DNA of 47,653 bases from Rhizobium sp. WYCCWR10014 (GTDB lineage Bacteria > Pseudomonadota > Alphaproteobacteria > Rhizobiales > Rhizobiaceae), in NCBI RefSeq assembly GCF_001657485.1, contig NZ_LXFU01000020.1, positions 1 through 47,653 of the forward strand, read 5' to 3'. The notes beneath the pieces were generated by a model. That model did no database searches. It was given only the letters and a program-made list of their open reading frames with translations, and had not been told where the DNA came from. Shown here one piece after another: positions 1 to 9,287 of this stretch. The first letter of the stretch is position 1, and each line of letters begins with the position of its first letter. Position numbers and translations under genes: made by a program.

Positions 1-77
1 CCAAAGGTGCATCGGTCTTCCATCCGCCACCGCAAGAGGCATTACAGCGCCAAGAGCGGGTAAAGGGAAGTTACAAA

Positions 78-118
78 GGTGCCGGCAGGCGGATGAGGGG
101 CGGATCCAGACGTGGATT
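78..118. repeat. Fragment of a rhizobial intergenic mosaic repeat
   Basis: The stretch GCCGGCAGGCGGATGAGGGG (81-100) is almost identical to GCCGGCAGGCAGATGAGGGG inside the larger inverted repeat near 16.99 kb. It is read as a partial copy of the same family. The rest of 1-218 holds no convincing gene. It does contain a 9-bp hairpin (172-180 with 188-196), lying just downstream of the aminotransferase gene on the minus strand. Confidence 0.55.
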
Positions 119-218
119 TTGCTAGAGGCGGCCGCGCCGGCCCTGCGCTTGCGCTTCGGGCGTTCGTCGCTGCAATCGATTCACTGGATCGATTGCTCCC
201 GCTTCGCGGGATCGTGGC

Positions 219-1106
219 TCACTCCTCGCTCTCACTCCTACCGTGGGCCCAGTCCATGTAGAGATCAAGCGCCTTGCGCGTGACCGGGCCTTCCTGGAGA
301 TCGCGGTCGTCGAGGCGGATGACGCCAACGACTTTGGAATAGTTGCCGGTGGTGAAGATCTCGTCGGCTTGCATGAAATCCTCGGCGGAGAGCGCTGCTT
401 CGACGACGTCGAAACCGGCCTTGCGCAGCAGGTCGATGACACGGGCGCGGGTGATGCCGGCGAGGAAGGTGCGGTTGGCGGCCGGCGTCATCACCACGCC
501 GTCCTTGACCATGAAGACGTTCGACGAGGCGGTCTCGACGACGTTGCCGTTCAGGTCGCGCACCAGCGCATTGTCGAAACCGCGGCTGCGCGCTTCGGCG
601 ATCATGCGGCCGCTGTTTGGATAGAGCGAACCGGTCTTTGCCTCGGTCATCGCCGTTTCCGGCGACGGGCGGCGATAGGGCGAGACGGTGAGGCTGGTGC
701 CGCCATGGCCGCCCATCGGCGCCTCGAACAGGCAGAGCGCGAAGCGGGTCGATTCCCCGTCGACGGCGACGACGCTGCCGGGGGAACCGTGTTCGCCCCA
801 ATACATCGGCTTGATATAGATTGCCGTCGCGCCATCGAATTTCGCAACGCCTTCCCAGGCAAGCGCGGCAATTTCCTCGGCTGATTTTACCGGCTTCAGG
901 CCCATGGCGAGCGCCGAGCGGTTGATGCGCTGGCAGTGCAGGTCGAGATCGGGCGCGATGCCGTCGAACCAGCGGGCGCCGTCGAAGACCGTGGAGCCGA
1001 GCCACATGGCATGTGAGGTCGGTCCGATCAGCGGCGGATTGCCGGGGAGCCACTCTCCGTCGACATGAGTCCAGGTGGTTGAACGGGGTGATGTATCGAC
1101 GACCAT
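219..1106 (-). CDS. Class IV PLP aminotransferase (branched-chain aminotransferase-like)
   Basis: The 295-residue protein has the layout of fold-type IV pyridoxal-phosphate enzymes such as IlvE. The probable PLP lysine is K157 in the motif TEAKTGSLYPNS, and E191 sits in NVVETASSNVFMV, the conserved block that contacts the cofactor ring. Family members move an amino group between branched-chain amino acids and 2-oxoglutarate in the cytosol, or act on related substrates such as D-amino acids or 4-amino-4-deoxychorismate. Sequence reading alone does not settle the substrate. The start at 1106 is preferred over an in-frame codon 15 residues upstream because AGGAGGA lies 7 nt before it. The gene is transcribed divergently from the alcohol dehydrogenase, leaving about 250 bp for promoters. 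No other ilv genes are next to it, so it is probably a stand-alone paralogue. Confidence 0.85.
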   Translation of the reverse strand: MVVDTSPRSTTWTHVDGEWLPGNPPLIGPTSHAMWLGSTVFDGARWFDGIAPDLDLHCQRINRSALAMGLKPVKSAEEIAALAWEGVAKFDGATAIYIKPMYWGEHGSPGSVVAVDGESTRFALCLFEAPMGGHGGTSLTVSPYRRPSPETAMTEAKTGSLYPNSGRMIAEARSRGFDNALVRDLNGNVVETASSNVFMVKDGVVMTPAANRTFLAGITRARVIDLLRKAGFDVVEAALSAEDFMQADEIFTTGNYSKVVGVIRLDDRDLQEGPVTRKALDLYMDWAHGRSESEE

Positions 1107-1353
1107 GATGGTTTCCTCCTGAAGCCGGACAAGGAAAAACCGCGGCGGCAAGCCGGGTCAAGGACAAATCCCGAGCGAAAACACGGAAGCAAGAAAATGC
1201 CGGGGAATGGCGCCAGGCCGCAATAATCGTGCGCAGCCACGGCAGCTTCATCGATGGGTGCATCAGCAAAAATGATGGAATGGAATGTTGGAATGGCTGG
1301 CTGCCGCATGCGATGATGGGTGCAACAGCGGATAAGCAGCAAGGAAAACGCCG

Positions 1354-2397
1354 ATGAAAGCCATGTTCTACGAAGCCTTCGAACAGGCGCCCGAAATCCG
1401 CACGCTGCCCGATCCGACGCCAACCGAGGACGGCGTCGTGATATCCGTTGGCGCAAGCGGGCTCTGCCGTAGCGACTGGCACGGCTGGATGGGGCACGAC
1501 CCGGATATCCGCTTGCCGCATGTGCCGGGACACGAGCTTGCCGGGCGGATCGTCGCCACCGGGCGCGGCGTGATGCGCTTCAAGGTCGGCGACCGGGTGA
1601 CCGTGCCCTTCGTTTCCGGCTGCGGCCATTGCAGCGAATGCCATTCCGGCAACCAGCAGGTCTGCCCGAACCAGTTCCAGCCGGGCTTCACCCATTGGGG
1701 GTCGTTCGCCGAATATGTGGCGATCGATTATGCCGACACTAATCTGGTGCACCTGCCCGATACGATCGACGATGCGACGGCGGCAAGTCTCGGCTGCCGC
1801 TTCGCCACCTCGTTTCGCGCCGTCGCCGACCAGGCCCGCACCGGGCCCGGCGAGTGGATTGCCGTGCATGGCTGCGGCGGCGTCGGCCTGTCGGCGATCA
1901 TGATTGCCACGGCGCTCGGTGCGAATGCGATCGGCATCGACATTTCCGAGGAGAAGCTCGCCTTTGCGCGGGAGTGCGGGGCGGTGGCGACGGTCAATGC
2001 GTCAGGCGTCGCCGACGTGTCGGAAGCGGTGCGCGAGATCACCAAGGGCGGCGCGCATGTCTCGATCGATGCGCTCGGCCATCCCGTCACCTGCTTCAAC
2101 TCGATCAAGAATCTGCGCCGGCGCGGGCGGCATGTGCAAGTGGGGCTGATGCTGGGTGAACACTCGACGCCGCAGATTCCAATGGCGCAGGTGATCGGCC
2201 ACGAGTTGGAAATCTACGGAAGCCACGGGATGCAGGCCTGGCGTTACGACGCCATGCTGTCGATGCTTTCGGCCGGCAAGATCGCGCCGCAGAAGCTGAT
2301 CGGACGGCGGGTCAGCCTCGAGGAAGCCGTGCCGGCGCTGATGGCGCTCGACAAGGCAGAGGCCACCGGAATCAGCGTGATCACCCGGTTTTCATGA
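1354..2397 (+). CDS. Zinc-dependent alcohol dehydrogenase family protein
   Basis: This 347-residue medium-chain dehydrogenase/reductase has an N-terminal GroES-like catalytic domain and a C-terminal Rossmann fold. Visible zinc ligands are C38 and H60-E61 (catalytic site) and the four cysteines C90, C93, C96 and C104 in [15 protein letters not shown] (structural zinc). The nucleotide-binding loop is GCGGVGLSA, near residue 175. Such enzymes oxidise alcohols or polyols with NAD(P)+ in the cytosol; the substrate here is unknown. The start has AAGGA 8 nt upstream. The gene converges on the isomerase-like gene at 2464, with a nested GC-rich inverted repeat between the two stops. Confidence 0.9.
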   Translation: MKAMFYEAFEQAPEIRTLPDPTPTEDGVVISVGASGLCRSDWHGWMGHDPDIRLPHVPGHELAGRIVATGRGVMRFKVGDRVTVPFVSGCGHCSECHSGNQQVCPNQFQPGFTHWGSFAEYVAIDYADTNLVHLPDTIDDATAASLGCRFATSFRAVADQARTGPGEWIAVHGCGGVGLSAIMIATALGANAIGIDISEEKLAFARECGAVATVNASGVADVSEAVREITKGGAHVSIDALGHPVTCFNSIKNLRRRGRHVQVGLMLGEHSTPQIPMAQVIGHELEIYGSHGMQAWRYDAMLSMLSAGKIAPQKLIGRRVSLEEAVPALMALDKAEATGISVITRFS

Positions 2398-2407
2398 GGG
2401 AATTCCA

Positions 2408-2445
2408 CCCTCCCCGCCCGTGGCAAGCACGGGAATGAGGGAGGG
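2408..2445. terminator. Nested inverted repeat between convergent genes
   Basis: CCCTCCC (2408-2414) pairs with GGGAGGG (2439-2445), and inside it CCCGTG (2417-2422) pairs with CACGGG (2428-2433). It lies between two converging stop codons, so a bidirectional terminator role is likely. There is no clear T-run on either side. Confidence 0.5.
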
Positions 2446-2463
2446 CGGGACGAGTAACAGACC

Positions 2464-3282
2464 CTACTGAGCCACGCCGATCGAGGCGAGATAGGCAGCA
2501 GAGGCCGGGATCTTCGACTTATCCTTGATCTCGATGATGAGGCGCGGATTGCTTTCGAGCTTGGCAAGGGCCCTAAAGACGGCGTGCCAGTGGATCGAGC
2601 CTTCGCCGAGGCTCCAATGGCGATCGGCATATCCGTCGGCGTCTTGCAGGTGGACATGCTGCAAGCGACTGCCGGCAGCCTTGACGTAGTAATCGACCGG
2701 CGGAGCACCGGTATAGCCGTGGGCATAATGGGCGTGGCCGGTATCGATCGAGACCGCGACGGCAGGTGATTGGAAGCTTTCGGCAAGCGCCACGCGAATA
2801 TGCGGATCCTTGTCCTCGATGTTCTCGATGACCATGGTGCAGCCGATATCCTCGGCGCGCCTGACGGCGTCGCGCAGCGTCATGTGCGTGCGCTCGGCCA
2901 AGGCTTCGCGGGCGCCGGCATTGTCGTCGAGGTTGTTGTAGGACCAGGATGTATAAGGGCTGTGGATGACCATATGCGTCGCACCGATGGCGGCGCAGAC
3001 ATCGAGCCCCTGCAGCAGGCGCCGGGTGACGATGGCGCGGATATCAGGATCTTCCGAGGCAATAGTGAAGCCCCAGAACGGGCCGTGAATGCCGAGGCGG
3101 CCACCATGCCCGTCGAGAAGCCTTCTGGTGCGGGCGGCAAGCGGCGCCCAGTCGCCGTTCAGAACCTCGGCATCGATAAAGCTCTGCAATTCGAGATCGC
3201 GAGACTTTTCGAAGAGCCAGTCACGGTGAAGTTCGACTTCATCGAGCGTCATGGCGGCGCCGACGACGGGGGGAGAGGACAT
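2464..3282 (-). CDS. Sugar phosphate isomerase/epimerase-like TIM-barrel protein
   Basis: The 272-residue protein looks like the xylose-isomerase-like AP-endonuclease-2 family. Putative metal ligands are spread along the barrel: H in the IHGPFWG block, H in MVIHSPYTSW, E in TMVIENIED, D and H in SIDTGHAHYAHG, H in LQHVHLQDADG, and E in LIIEIKDKS. These proteins isomerise or epimerise sugars and inositols using a divalent metal. Which sugar is used cannot be read from the sequence. GGAG lies 7 nt before the start at 3282. It is a single gene, convergent with the alcohol dehydrogenase; functional pairing with that gene is only a guess. Confidence 0.8.
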   Translation of the reverse strand: MSSPPVVGAAMTLDEVELHRDWLFEKSRDLELQSFIDAEVLNGDWAPLAARTRRLLDGHGGRLGIHGPFWGFTIASEDPDIRAIVTRRLLQGLDVCAAIGATHMVIHSPYTSWSYNNLDDNAGAREALAERTHMTLRDAVRRAEDIGCTMVIENIEDKDPHIRVALAESFQSPAVAVSIDTGHAHYAHGYTGAPPVDYYVKAAGSRLQHVHLQDADGYADRHWSLGEGSIHWHAVFRALAKLESNPRLIIEIKDKSKIPASAAYLASIGVAQ

Positions 3283-3726
3283 GGATGCGCTCCATCAATG
3301 TGAATGATCAATGTGAATGGCGGGACGGCGTGGAAGGACGGCCCCAAAGAACGGCCAAGAACGGCCGCCGCGTTCTATGCGCCCCTTCTGTGTCGGCGGT
3401 ATTACAGGCGCCGAGCCTTTCGCACCCTCTGGCCTCAGTCATTTCCGCATAGCTGATGCGGCATTGGCGGACCTTGCGGAAACGCCCCGAAGTACCGATA
3501 TCGGCCCCGACAGTCTCGTGACGCAGTGGCGCGCGAGCGGCGCTGAACCCGTGGCAACGGAGCCGTTTGTTCATCGCTTCGGCCGATGTCCCGCGCTTCT
3601 TTGAAAGCGTTCGGCGATGTTACCCCCAACAACAGGATGGGTTGTCAAAGGCGGCGCAAAGGTCTAACGGCTGCGCCCGCAAGAAAAAGCCCATAACAAG
3701 AAGCCCTGTAAGAAAAAGAAAGAGAC
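3283..3726. other. Intergenic stretch without a convincing gene
   Basis: About 440 bp separate the isomerase-like start from the cupin gene. Frames in both directions stay open for up to 95 codons here, but none shows a recognisable domain together with a good ribosome-binding site. The last 60 bases before the cupin gene are A-rich (AAGAAAAAG repeats), which suits a 5' untranslated region. The isomerase promoter should lie near the left edge, reading left. Confidence 0.5.
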
Positions 3727-4194
3727 ATGATGTCCAACTCATTTGTGAAAATGCCTTCGAGCGACGAGGCAAAGCGTTTTTTCGTCCTCGGCGACCGGGT
3801 CGAGCGGCGGCTTAGAATCAGCGGAGCCTGGCTCAATATCTTCGACGTCACCGTGCCATCAGGCAGCCGGACGCCGAAACATGCGCATGCGAGCCCGGAA
3901 GTGTTCCGCATCCTCGAGGGAAAGCTGACGATCTGGCGCCTGAGCGACAGCGGCCCCGAAGAGATCGAGGCCAACGCCGGCGACATCGTCACCATCCCGC
4001 CCTTCATGGTGCACGGCTATTCCAACCGAGGAACCGTCCCCGTGGTCTTTTCCGCGGTCGTCGACCGAGACATGGCCGAGTTCATCGAAGCAGAAGGTGC
4101 TACGGAGCCACCGAAGGCCAGCCCTTCGGCTGAAACCATCGCTCGCATGACTGCGGCCGCCAATGCCTACGGGATTACTATTCTCGCGGCGTGA
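3727..4194 (+). CDS. Cupin domain-containing protein
   Basis: A 155-residue single-domain cupin. Motif 1 is visible as PKHAHASPEVFRILEGKL, with metal-ligand candidates H52, H54 and E58. Motif 2 is GDIVTIPPFMVHGYSN, with its histidine. A C-terminal tail of about 35 residues, rich in Ala, Pro and Ser, lies beyond the barrel. Small cupins act as dioxygenases, isomerases or ligand-binding proteins, and no specific role can be assigned. Two adjacent ATG codons (3727 and 3730) are possible starts, both behind an A/G-rich stretch rather than a strong Shine-Dalgarno. The gene stands alone, with a convergent kinase gene downstream. Confidence 0.8.
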   Translation: MMSNSFVKMPSSDEAKRFFVLGDRVERRLRISGAWLNIFDVTVPSGSRTPKHAHASPEVFRILEGKLTIWRLSDSGPEEIEANAGDIVTIPPFMVHGYSNRGTVPVVFSAVVDRDMAEFIEAEGATEPPKASPSAETIARMTAAANAYGITILAA

Positions 4195-4252
4195 CGGGTG
4201 AGTGCGTGGTGTCGCTTTTCGGACGACATCATGCGTTCCTTCGTCGGTTCTG

Positions 4253-4762
4253 CTAGGCTTTTGGCGGGAGCGATTTCAATCGGCTCACCAGTTCATCCAA
4301 AACGGCGTCGACCGTTTTCGAAGCCGTATCGATGAGGATTGCATCGTGCCATTCGTCATAGGCTCTTTCGGAAGTCTCTTGCCATGTCGGCTTCACCAGA
4401 CCTTCGACGTCAGTGGGGCGCGTTTCGACACGGTTGCGGTGCTCGGCTTTGTCCGAGCAAACGACCTCGACCTCCGCCGCCGTCACACCAGCGGCTTGCG
4501 CGACCGAAAGCCACGCTGAGCGGGTTATCCGAAGCGGGTTGACGGAGTCGGCGATAACGGTCCTGCCGAGGGTCAGATTGTCCCCGGCGATACCATAAGC
4601 CACGATATAGCCTGCAGGCCCGGCATCATCGGCAATTCCGGAGGCACGGATTGCTTGCTCTATGGTATCGACGCGCACATGGACCGCATTCAACCGCTCG
4701 GCCAGAGCGCGGGCAATCGTCGTCTTTCCACTGCCAGGCAGACCGCCAAAGATAATGAGCAT
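4253..4762 (-). CDS. AAA-type P-loop kinase
   Basis: The 169-residue protein begins almost directly with a Walker A loop, GLPGSGKT (residues 7-14), followed by a lid-like region and a C-terminal ELVSRLK helix. This is the plan of small zeta-toxin-like or gluconate/shikimate kinase-like phosphotransferases. The DT in VRVDTIEQAIR follows the position where related kinases bind their acceptor. The acceptor is unknown. GAGG lies 6 nt before the start. It is the last gene of a minus-strand run (5845 to 4253) that also holds a second P-loop kinase and an acetyltransferase. That mix recalls accessory resistance or modification genes, but no antitoxin is visible. Confidence 0.75.
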   Translation of the reverse strand: MLIIFGGLPGSGKTTIARALAERLNAVHVRVDTIEQAIRASGIADDAGPAGYIVAYGIAGDNLTLGRTVIADSVNPLRITRSAWLSVAQAAGVTAAEVEVVCSDKAEHRNRVETRPTDVEGLVKPTWQETSERAYDEWHDAILIDTASKTVDAVLDELVSRLKSLPPKA

Positions 4763-4836
4763 CGTGACCTCGGCGTTGGTTGGAGAAGCTCCACGAGAAC
4801 GTCAGGGCAGCTCGCGGTCAGCGCAATACTTCACCA

Positions 4837-5307
4837 TTAAGACCCAGTTCGCAATTCCTTAGTCAGCACCGGGTTTTCACCACCGGCCTCAACGACGGTC
4901 CACCCGAGCGCGTCGTAGAATCCCACAGCGTCTCGCGCCGCATTCACAAGCAGTCTCTCGACCTCGTGTTGTGATGCGAATTTTTCGAGGCCGGTCATGA
5001 GCATCCGGCCGTACCCTTTTCCCTGGCATTCCGCCTTGATCGCGACGGTCCGCACACATGCGGTCTGCCTGCTCATCAGATCAAGACGAGCCGCACCGAC
5101 GGGCGTGTTTTCAAGCAGAAGCAGCAAAGGGAAATGCCCCTCCCTTCGGTCGTCGGGATGGTTGGCATCATAGCCAATCAATCCGCGGGCCTCGAAGAGG
5201 ACGACGCGACGGATATCGTGGTAGGCATTCCAGTGTTCATCCGCAAACACCTGGACGACCATCCAGGCGTCTTCGCCCTCGTCATTCGGAAATCTGGGCT
5301 CGTTCAT
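4837..5307 (-). CDS. GNAT family N-acetyltransferase
   Basis: A 156-residue acetyltransferase of the GNAT fold. The acetyl-CoA pyrophosphate-binding loop is ECQGKGYGRMLM, preceded by the beta4 strand ACVRTVAIKAE. A typical DALGW segment follows near the C terminus (VGFYDALGWTVVEAGG). Substrates in the family range from antibiotics to protein N termini; none is indicated. The start at 5307 (MNEPRF) is chosen because GAGG lies about 8 nt upstream and an earlier start would run deep into the next gene. Even so, its first codons overlap the end of the upstream P-loop gene by 26 bp, which suggests translational coupling. Confidence 0.8.
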   Translation of the reverse strand: MNEPRFPNDEGEDAWMVVQVFADEHWNAYHDIRRVVLFEARGLIGYDANHPDDRREGHFPLLLLLENTPVGAARLDLMSRQTACVRTVAIKAECQGKGYGRMLMTGLEKFASQHEVERLLVNAARDAVGFYDALGWTVVEAGGENPVLTKELRTGS

Positions 5308-5845
5308 CAATGGCCTCGTCGATGCTGGTGGACAACCGGTCAGCAAAATCGGTGACCGCCTCACGGCTCGACAACAGGAACTTCGGACGGGAAAAGACCG
5401 AGAACAATCGCGCGTGTGTCTCGAAGGAGTTCCAGTTGTTCGTTCTACTCCTGTATTCGGCCACCCACTTTAAAAGGCCATCGAATTGCGTTTCGGTCTC
5501 GCCGCCTTGGATGCCTCGCAGCTTGATGTTGGCGATGCATTCCCCCTCCGGCAGATCAATCCAGATCAGGATCGTCGTGCGGTTGAGGACCATGTTCACC
5601 AATTGCCCGTAAACGCCCTCCATGACCCAGGCGTGGCGCTCGGCCGCCGCCTTGACCATCTCGTCCCGCAATGCCCTGTCGCGATCGATGCCGTAGCGCC
5701 CCGGCTCCCAATGCATGTCATCAAGGTGGACAACCGGATGGTGAAGCTGCTCACCAATACGACGGGCGAGCCATGTTTTACCTGCGCCGCCATTGCCCAT
5801 GATGAGCATGCGGTCAAAGGCGGCGGAGGGAACGGGAAACGTCAT
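5282..5845 (-). CDS. P-loop nucleoside/nucleotide kinase-like protein (topology-modulation type)
   Basis: The 187-residue protein carries MGNGGAGKTW as its Walker A loop close to the N terminus, then HLDDMHWEPG. That DD-W arrangement is common in the small adenylate kinase-related proteins often called DNA topology modulation protein FlaR. A strand ending ILIWIDLPEGE follows, as expected in the core sheet. The true substrate of this group is not well established. ATG at 5845 is preferred over a TTG two codons earlier, since GGAG lies 6 nt before the ATG. It is the first gene of the overlapping pair with the acetyltransferase. Confidence 0.7.
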   Translation of the reverse strand: MTFPVPSAAFDRMLIMGNGGAGKTWLARRIGEQLHHPVVHLDDMHWEPGRYGIDRDRALRDEMVKAAAERHAWVMEGVYGQLVNMVLNRTTILIWIDLPEGECIANIKLRGIQGGETETQFDGLLKWVAEYRSRTNNWNSFETHARLFSVFSRPKFLLSSREAVTDFADRLSTSIDEAIDERAQISE

Positions 5846-5943
5846 CGGCAACTCCGAGGACTTTGCGCTGATGCTGGTTTGTGTGACCTTAGCGCGAGAT
5901 ATTGAATGCTTTCAAATCAAAATTGAGCGCGCCATCCTGGCAG

Positions 5944-6819
5944 TTATGTTCGCTTGAGGAAAGCTGGCCGCAGAGCAAAGAAATTCGCGGTCGCCATCAC
6001 CAGCGCATCGAGAGCTTCAGTGCCGCGCGACGTATTGAAGGCGTGGTCCATCGGACTGATCCGAAGCTCGTTGTCCCCGTTATGGGCCGACACGAATTTT
6101 TGTCCTGTGCCCGCCGGAATGGCGGTATCCAAGGACCCTTCCGCCACAAAGAGCGGGCCATCATAGGCCTTGATTTCATCGAATGGATCGTGCGTTGCCA
6201 CCTCTTGAAAGAAGAGGTGCCTGAGCTTGAGCCTGGCGCCCCACGGCATCACGATCTCGGTCGCAATACTCTCTTCCGCCAAACCGCGAAGATAGGTTTT
6301 CTGACCGATCAGAGCGGGAAAGGAAACACTTGGCTCTCCAACAGCAGCCCAAAGAGCAATCCCGGACGACCAGTTGGTACGGCCGCCGATCGCAGCGGCG
6401 ATCAATCCTCCCTGGCTCCACCCCAGCAGGAAGATGCGGCGTCCATCGACGCGAGGGTCGGATCTCAGAAACTCCATCGCGGCAATGCCATCCGCTATTT
6501 GGCTCGAATATGTCGTGTTCTCAAACAGGCCGTCGCTTTCGCCGCTTCCACGGAAATCGATACGAAGACTGGAAAACCCTAGGGATGCAAAAGACCTGGC
6601 TATGTAGGCGAAAATTCCTTTGCCTTGGCTTGGAATCTGAAGCTCATCGCGAACTCCGCCAAACCCAGGGAAAAGCAGGATCACCGGCTGTGGTTTTCCG
6701 GCAGCAAGGCGCAACGTGCCGACAACACGCTCTCCCTGAACGTCAAAGGCTACGACCTCCTCTGACGGTTCGTTACTGTTGCGGTCCTTTGGCAATTTCC
6801 ACCACCGAGATACAACCAA
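5944..6819 (-). CDS. Alpha/beta hydrolase, possibly with a damaged or non-standard start
   Basis: A serine hydrolase with the nucleophile elbow GWSQGG, the oxyanion segment LFPGFGGVRDE, an acid-bearing strand LFVAEGSLDTAIP and the late histidine in MDHAFN. The order matches dienelactone hydrolase/acyl-esterase families; the substrate is unknown. The start is doubtful. No ATG or GTG occurs in frame before the conserved core. The only usable codon is TTG at 6819, with no clear Shine-Dalgarno. The frame stays open upstream to beyond 6900 and encodes a hydrophobic stretch (FVAASALYLVV) that could be a lost membrane anchor. Either a TTG start or 5' decay is possible. It lies downstream of, and in the same direction as, the chemotaxis receptor. 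Confidence 0.65.
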   Translation of the reverse strand: MVVSRWWKLPKDRNSNEPSEEVVAFDVQGERVVGTLRLAAGKPQPVILLFPGFGGVRDELQIPSQGKGIFAYIARSFASLGFSSLRIDFRGSGESDGLFENTTYSSQIADGIAAMEFLRSDPRVDGRRIFLLGWSQGGLIAAAIGGRTNWSSGIALWAAVGEPSVSFPALIGQKTYLRGLAEESIATEIVMPWGARLKLRHLFFQEVATHDPFDEIKAYDGPLFVAEGSLDTAIPAGTGQKFVSAHNGDNELRISPMDHAFNTSRGTEALDALVMATANFFALRPAFLKRT

Positions 6820-6905
6820 ATACAGAGCTGAGGCGGCAACAAACTCGCGCGGGTGCCATCTTCTGCCAAGGGGAGCGGCGCTCAGCGGCGTCGCACGCCG
6901 TATGT

Positions 6906-9287
6906 CTAGAACTCTTCCCAGTTGCCCTCGGTCGAAGCCGGTGCGGCTGAGGTGCCGAAGGCGGCTGTGAGCTTGCCGCCGAGTGCACGGGCCGGTGACG
7001 GAGCGGGCCTGGCATGGTCGGTGGCCGAGGCGGGAACCGGTCTGCGCATCGAAAGCATCGCCCCGACCGGGCGTGCCACCGGCTTGGCAGTCGTCCGGAC
7101 GGCAGGGGCCGCCTTTGCCACCTGGCCGAGATTGAACTGTGCCAGACGCTCCGAGAGGGCAGACACCTCCGTCACCAGCGTATGCGAAGCGGCGTTCGAT
7201 TCCTCGACCATCGCGGCGTTTTTCTGGGTCGACTGGTCCATCTGGTTGACCGCCGTGTTGATCTCCAGGAGACCGGTCGACTGTTCACGGGCGGCTTGGA
7301 CGACCGCCTGGACATTGCTGTTGATCTGCTGGACTTCGGCAACGATCGCCTGCAGTGCCTTGCCGGTCTGACCGACGAGATCGACGCCACGCTTGACCTG
7401 GTCGCCGGAAGAGGTGATCAGCGCCTTGATCTCCTTGGCGGCGGTGGCCGAGCGCTGCGCGAGTTCACGCACTTCCTGTGCGACGACGGCGAAGCCCTTG
7501 CCGGCTTCCCCCGCACGTGCTGCTTCAACGCCTGCATTGAGGGCCAGCAGGTTGGTCTGGAAGGCAATATCGTCGATCACGCCGATAATGTTGGAGATCG
7601 ACTGCGAGGATTGCTCGATACCGGTCATGGCGTCGACGGCGTTGCGCACGATTTCTCCGGACTTTTCTGCACCATCCTTGGTGCGGCTGACGAGCGTTCC
7701 CGCCTCTTCGGCGCGAAGGGTGGAGTCCTTGACCGAGGTGGTGATCTGCTCAAGCGCAGCGGCGGTCTCCTCGACGGAAGCGGCCTGCTGTTCGGTGCGG
7801 CGGGCGAGATCGTCGGCGCCCGAGCGGATTTCTTCCGAACCGGCCTGGATGACGGCGGCGTTTTCGGAGAAGGAAATCAGGGCTGCCTGGAGCTTTTCGA
7901 CAGACGCATTGAAATCGACGCGGATTTCGTCAAGCGAGTCGGTAAATGGCTTTTCCAGCCGGATGGTCATATCTCCGTTGGAAAGGCTGGCCAGTCCGTT
8001 GCCGAGTTCGCTGACCGCGAACTTGATCGAATCCTCGCGGGCGGCATGATGGACGGAACGTTCCTGCCGTTCGACCTCTTCGCGGGCCCGGGAGGTTTCC
8101 GCATCCGTTTCCAGCTTGATCTTCTGGCGATTGCTTTCCAGCAGGATGGCGAGGGAGCGTGAGAGGTCGCCGATTTCGTCCTTGGCATTCTTGTCGCTCA
8201 ATTGCACGTCGAGCTGGCCATGGGCGATGCGATCGGTCTCGGAGATCACGCCCTCTATGCGGCGGATGAATTTGCGGGCAATGAGCCAGCCTGCGAGGCC
8301 GAGCAGGAGAGCAGCGATGGCTGTGATCGCAACGGCGCTCCAGGCCATGTTGTTGAGCTGGGCAAAGACGGTGGATTTGGGCACCGAGACGACGGCGTAC
8401 CAGTTGAGGTCATTCGTGAGCTTTACCGGATAGGCGACCGAGAAATAGGTCTGGCCGTCCCGGCCTGCGATCTCCTGCGCGACGCCGGGCTTGGCGATCA
8501 ACTGATCCCAGCCGGCAGTCAGATCACCGCCGTCCTTGATATTCTTGCCTGCGAGCTCGGCGGAAGGATGGCTGATGACGCTGCCAGCGCCCGTCACCAG
8601 GCTGAGATAGCCGGTCTCCATCGGGTGGACTGCCGAGATCGCCTTGTTGGCGTCTTCGAGCGAAATGTCCAAGCCGGCGACGCCCAGCGCCTTGCCGTCG
8701 ACCATGATCGGCTTGGCGACCGAGGTCATCAGCACGTCCTTGCCGTCCACCGCGTAAACATAAGGTTCGATGACCACGGCCTTTTTCTGGGTAAAGGGCA
8801 GCTGGTAGTAATCGCCGGCGCCCGATACGGCATAGTCGACCAGCGGCGTGTGCTGGATCTTGTCGCCACTGCGGACCCAGTAAGGCACGTAGCGGCCGGT
8901 CGTGTCGTGGCCTTCCTTGCCGACGAAATCCTTGTCCTTGCCGTCAAAGGCATTCGGTTCCCAGCCGGTCCAAACACCGAGCGCCATCGGATTATCCTGC
9001 AGCATGTTCTTCAGCAGGTCGTCGGCGGCAGCCCGATTGGCGTTTCCGCCGTCCTTCATCGTCGACAGCGACGTTTCCAACGCATTGACGATACCGAGCG
9101 CCACGCTCATGGATTTCTCGACGTTGAGCGCATTGGCAGCAGCGATCTGCAGCATCTCGTCGAGGCTCGATTTGCGCATATCGTTGTAGGCGATGTAAAA
9201 GAGAACGCCCGATGCCGCGATCGTCGCGATGACACCGCAAGCCGCCACGGAAAAAATATTGCGTCCGGTAGCCGATTTGAACTGCAT
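6906..9287 (-). CDS. Methyl-accepting chemotaxis protein with double-Cache sensor
   Basis: A full-length 793-residue chemoreceptor. Transmembrane segment 1 lies near residues 13-33. It is followed by a periplasmic sensor of about 280 residues whose pattern ([38 protein letters not shown]) is typical of dCache_1 domains. Transmembrane segment 2 lies near 312-338, followed by a HAMP domain and a long coiled-coil signalling domain. The conserved hairpin tip includes [20 protein letters not shown]. The last five residues, NWEEF, match the pentapeptide tether that recruits the CheR/CheB adaptation enzymes. dCache receptors commonly bind amino acids or organic acids, but the ligand here is unknown. 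A strong GAGGAGG precedes the start. No che genes are adjacent, so it is an orphan receptor feeding a distant array. Confidence 0.95.
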   Translation of the reverse strand: MQFKSATGRNIFSVAACGVIATIAASGVLFYIAYNDMRKSSLDEMLQIAAANALNVEKSMSVALGIVNALETSLSTMKDGGNANRAAADDLLKNMLQDNPMALGVWTGWEPNAFDGKDKDFVGKEGHDTTGRYVPYWVRSGDKIQHTPLVDYAVSGAGDYYQLPFTQKKAVVIEPYVYAVDGKDVLMTSVAKPIMVDGKALGVAGLDISLEDANKAISAVHPMETGYLSLVTGAGSVISHPSAELAGKNIKDGGDLTAGWDQLIAKPGVAQEIAGRDGQTYFSVAYPVKLTNDLNWYAVVSVPKSTVFAQLNNMAWSAVAITAIAALLLGLAGWLIARKFIRRIEGVISETDRIAHGQLDVQLSDKNAKDEIGDLSRSLAILLESNRQKIKLETDAETSRAREEVERQERSVHHAAREDSIKFAVSELGNGLASLSNGDMTIRLEKPFTDSLDEIRVDFNASVEKLQAALISFSENAAVIQAGSEEIRSGADDLARRTEQQAASVEETAAALEQITTSVKDSTLRAEEAGTLVSRTKDGAEKSGEIVRNAVDAMTGIEQSSQSISNIIGVIDDIAFQTNLLALNAGVEAARAGEAGKGFAVVAQEVRELAQRSATAAKEIKALITSSGDQVKRGVDLVGQTGKALQAIVAEVQQINSNVQAVVQAAREQSTGLLEINTAVNQMDQSTQKNAAMVEESNAASHTLVTEVSALSERLAQFNLGQVAKAAPAVRTTAKPVARPVGAMLSMRRPVPASATDHARPAPSPARALGGKLTAAFGTSAAPASTEGNWEEF

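Noticed and set aside
265..1869. Long minus-strand open frame (534 codons) across the aminotransferase and dehydrogenase
   Set aside because: It runs antisense through the dehydrogenase and in another frame through the aminotransferase; the translation is Arg-rich without domains, a usual effect of high GC.
3317..3604. 95-codon frame between the isomerase-like and cupin genes
   Set aside because: No recognisable family and no Shine-Dalgarno; opposite frame equally open.
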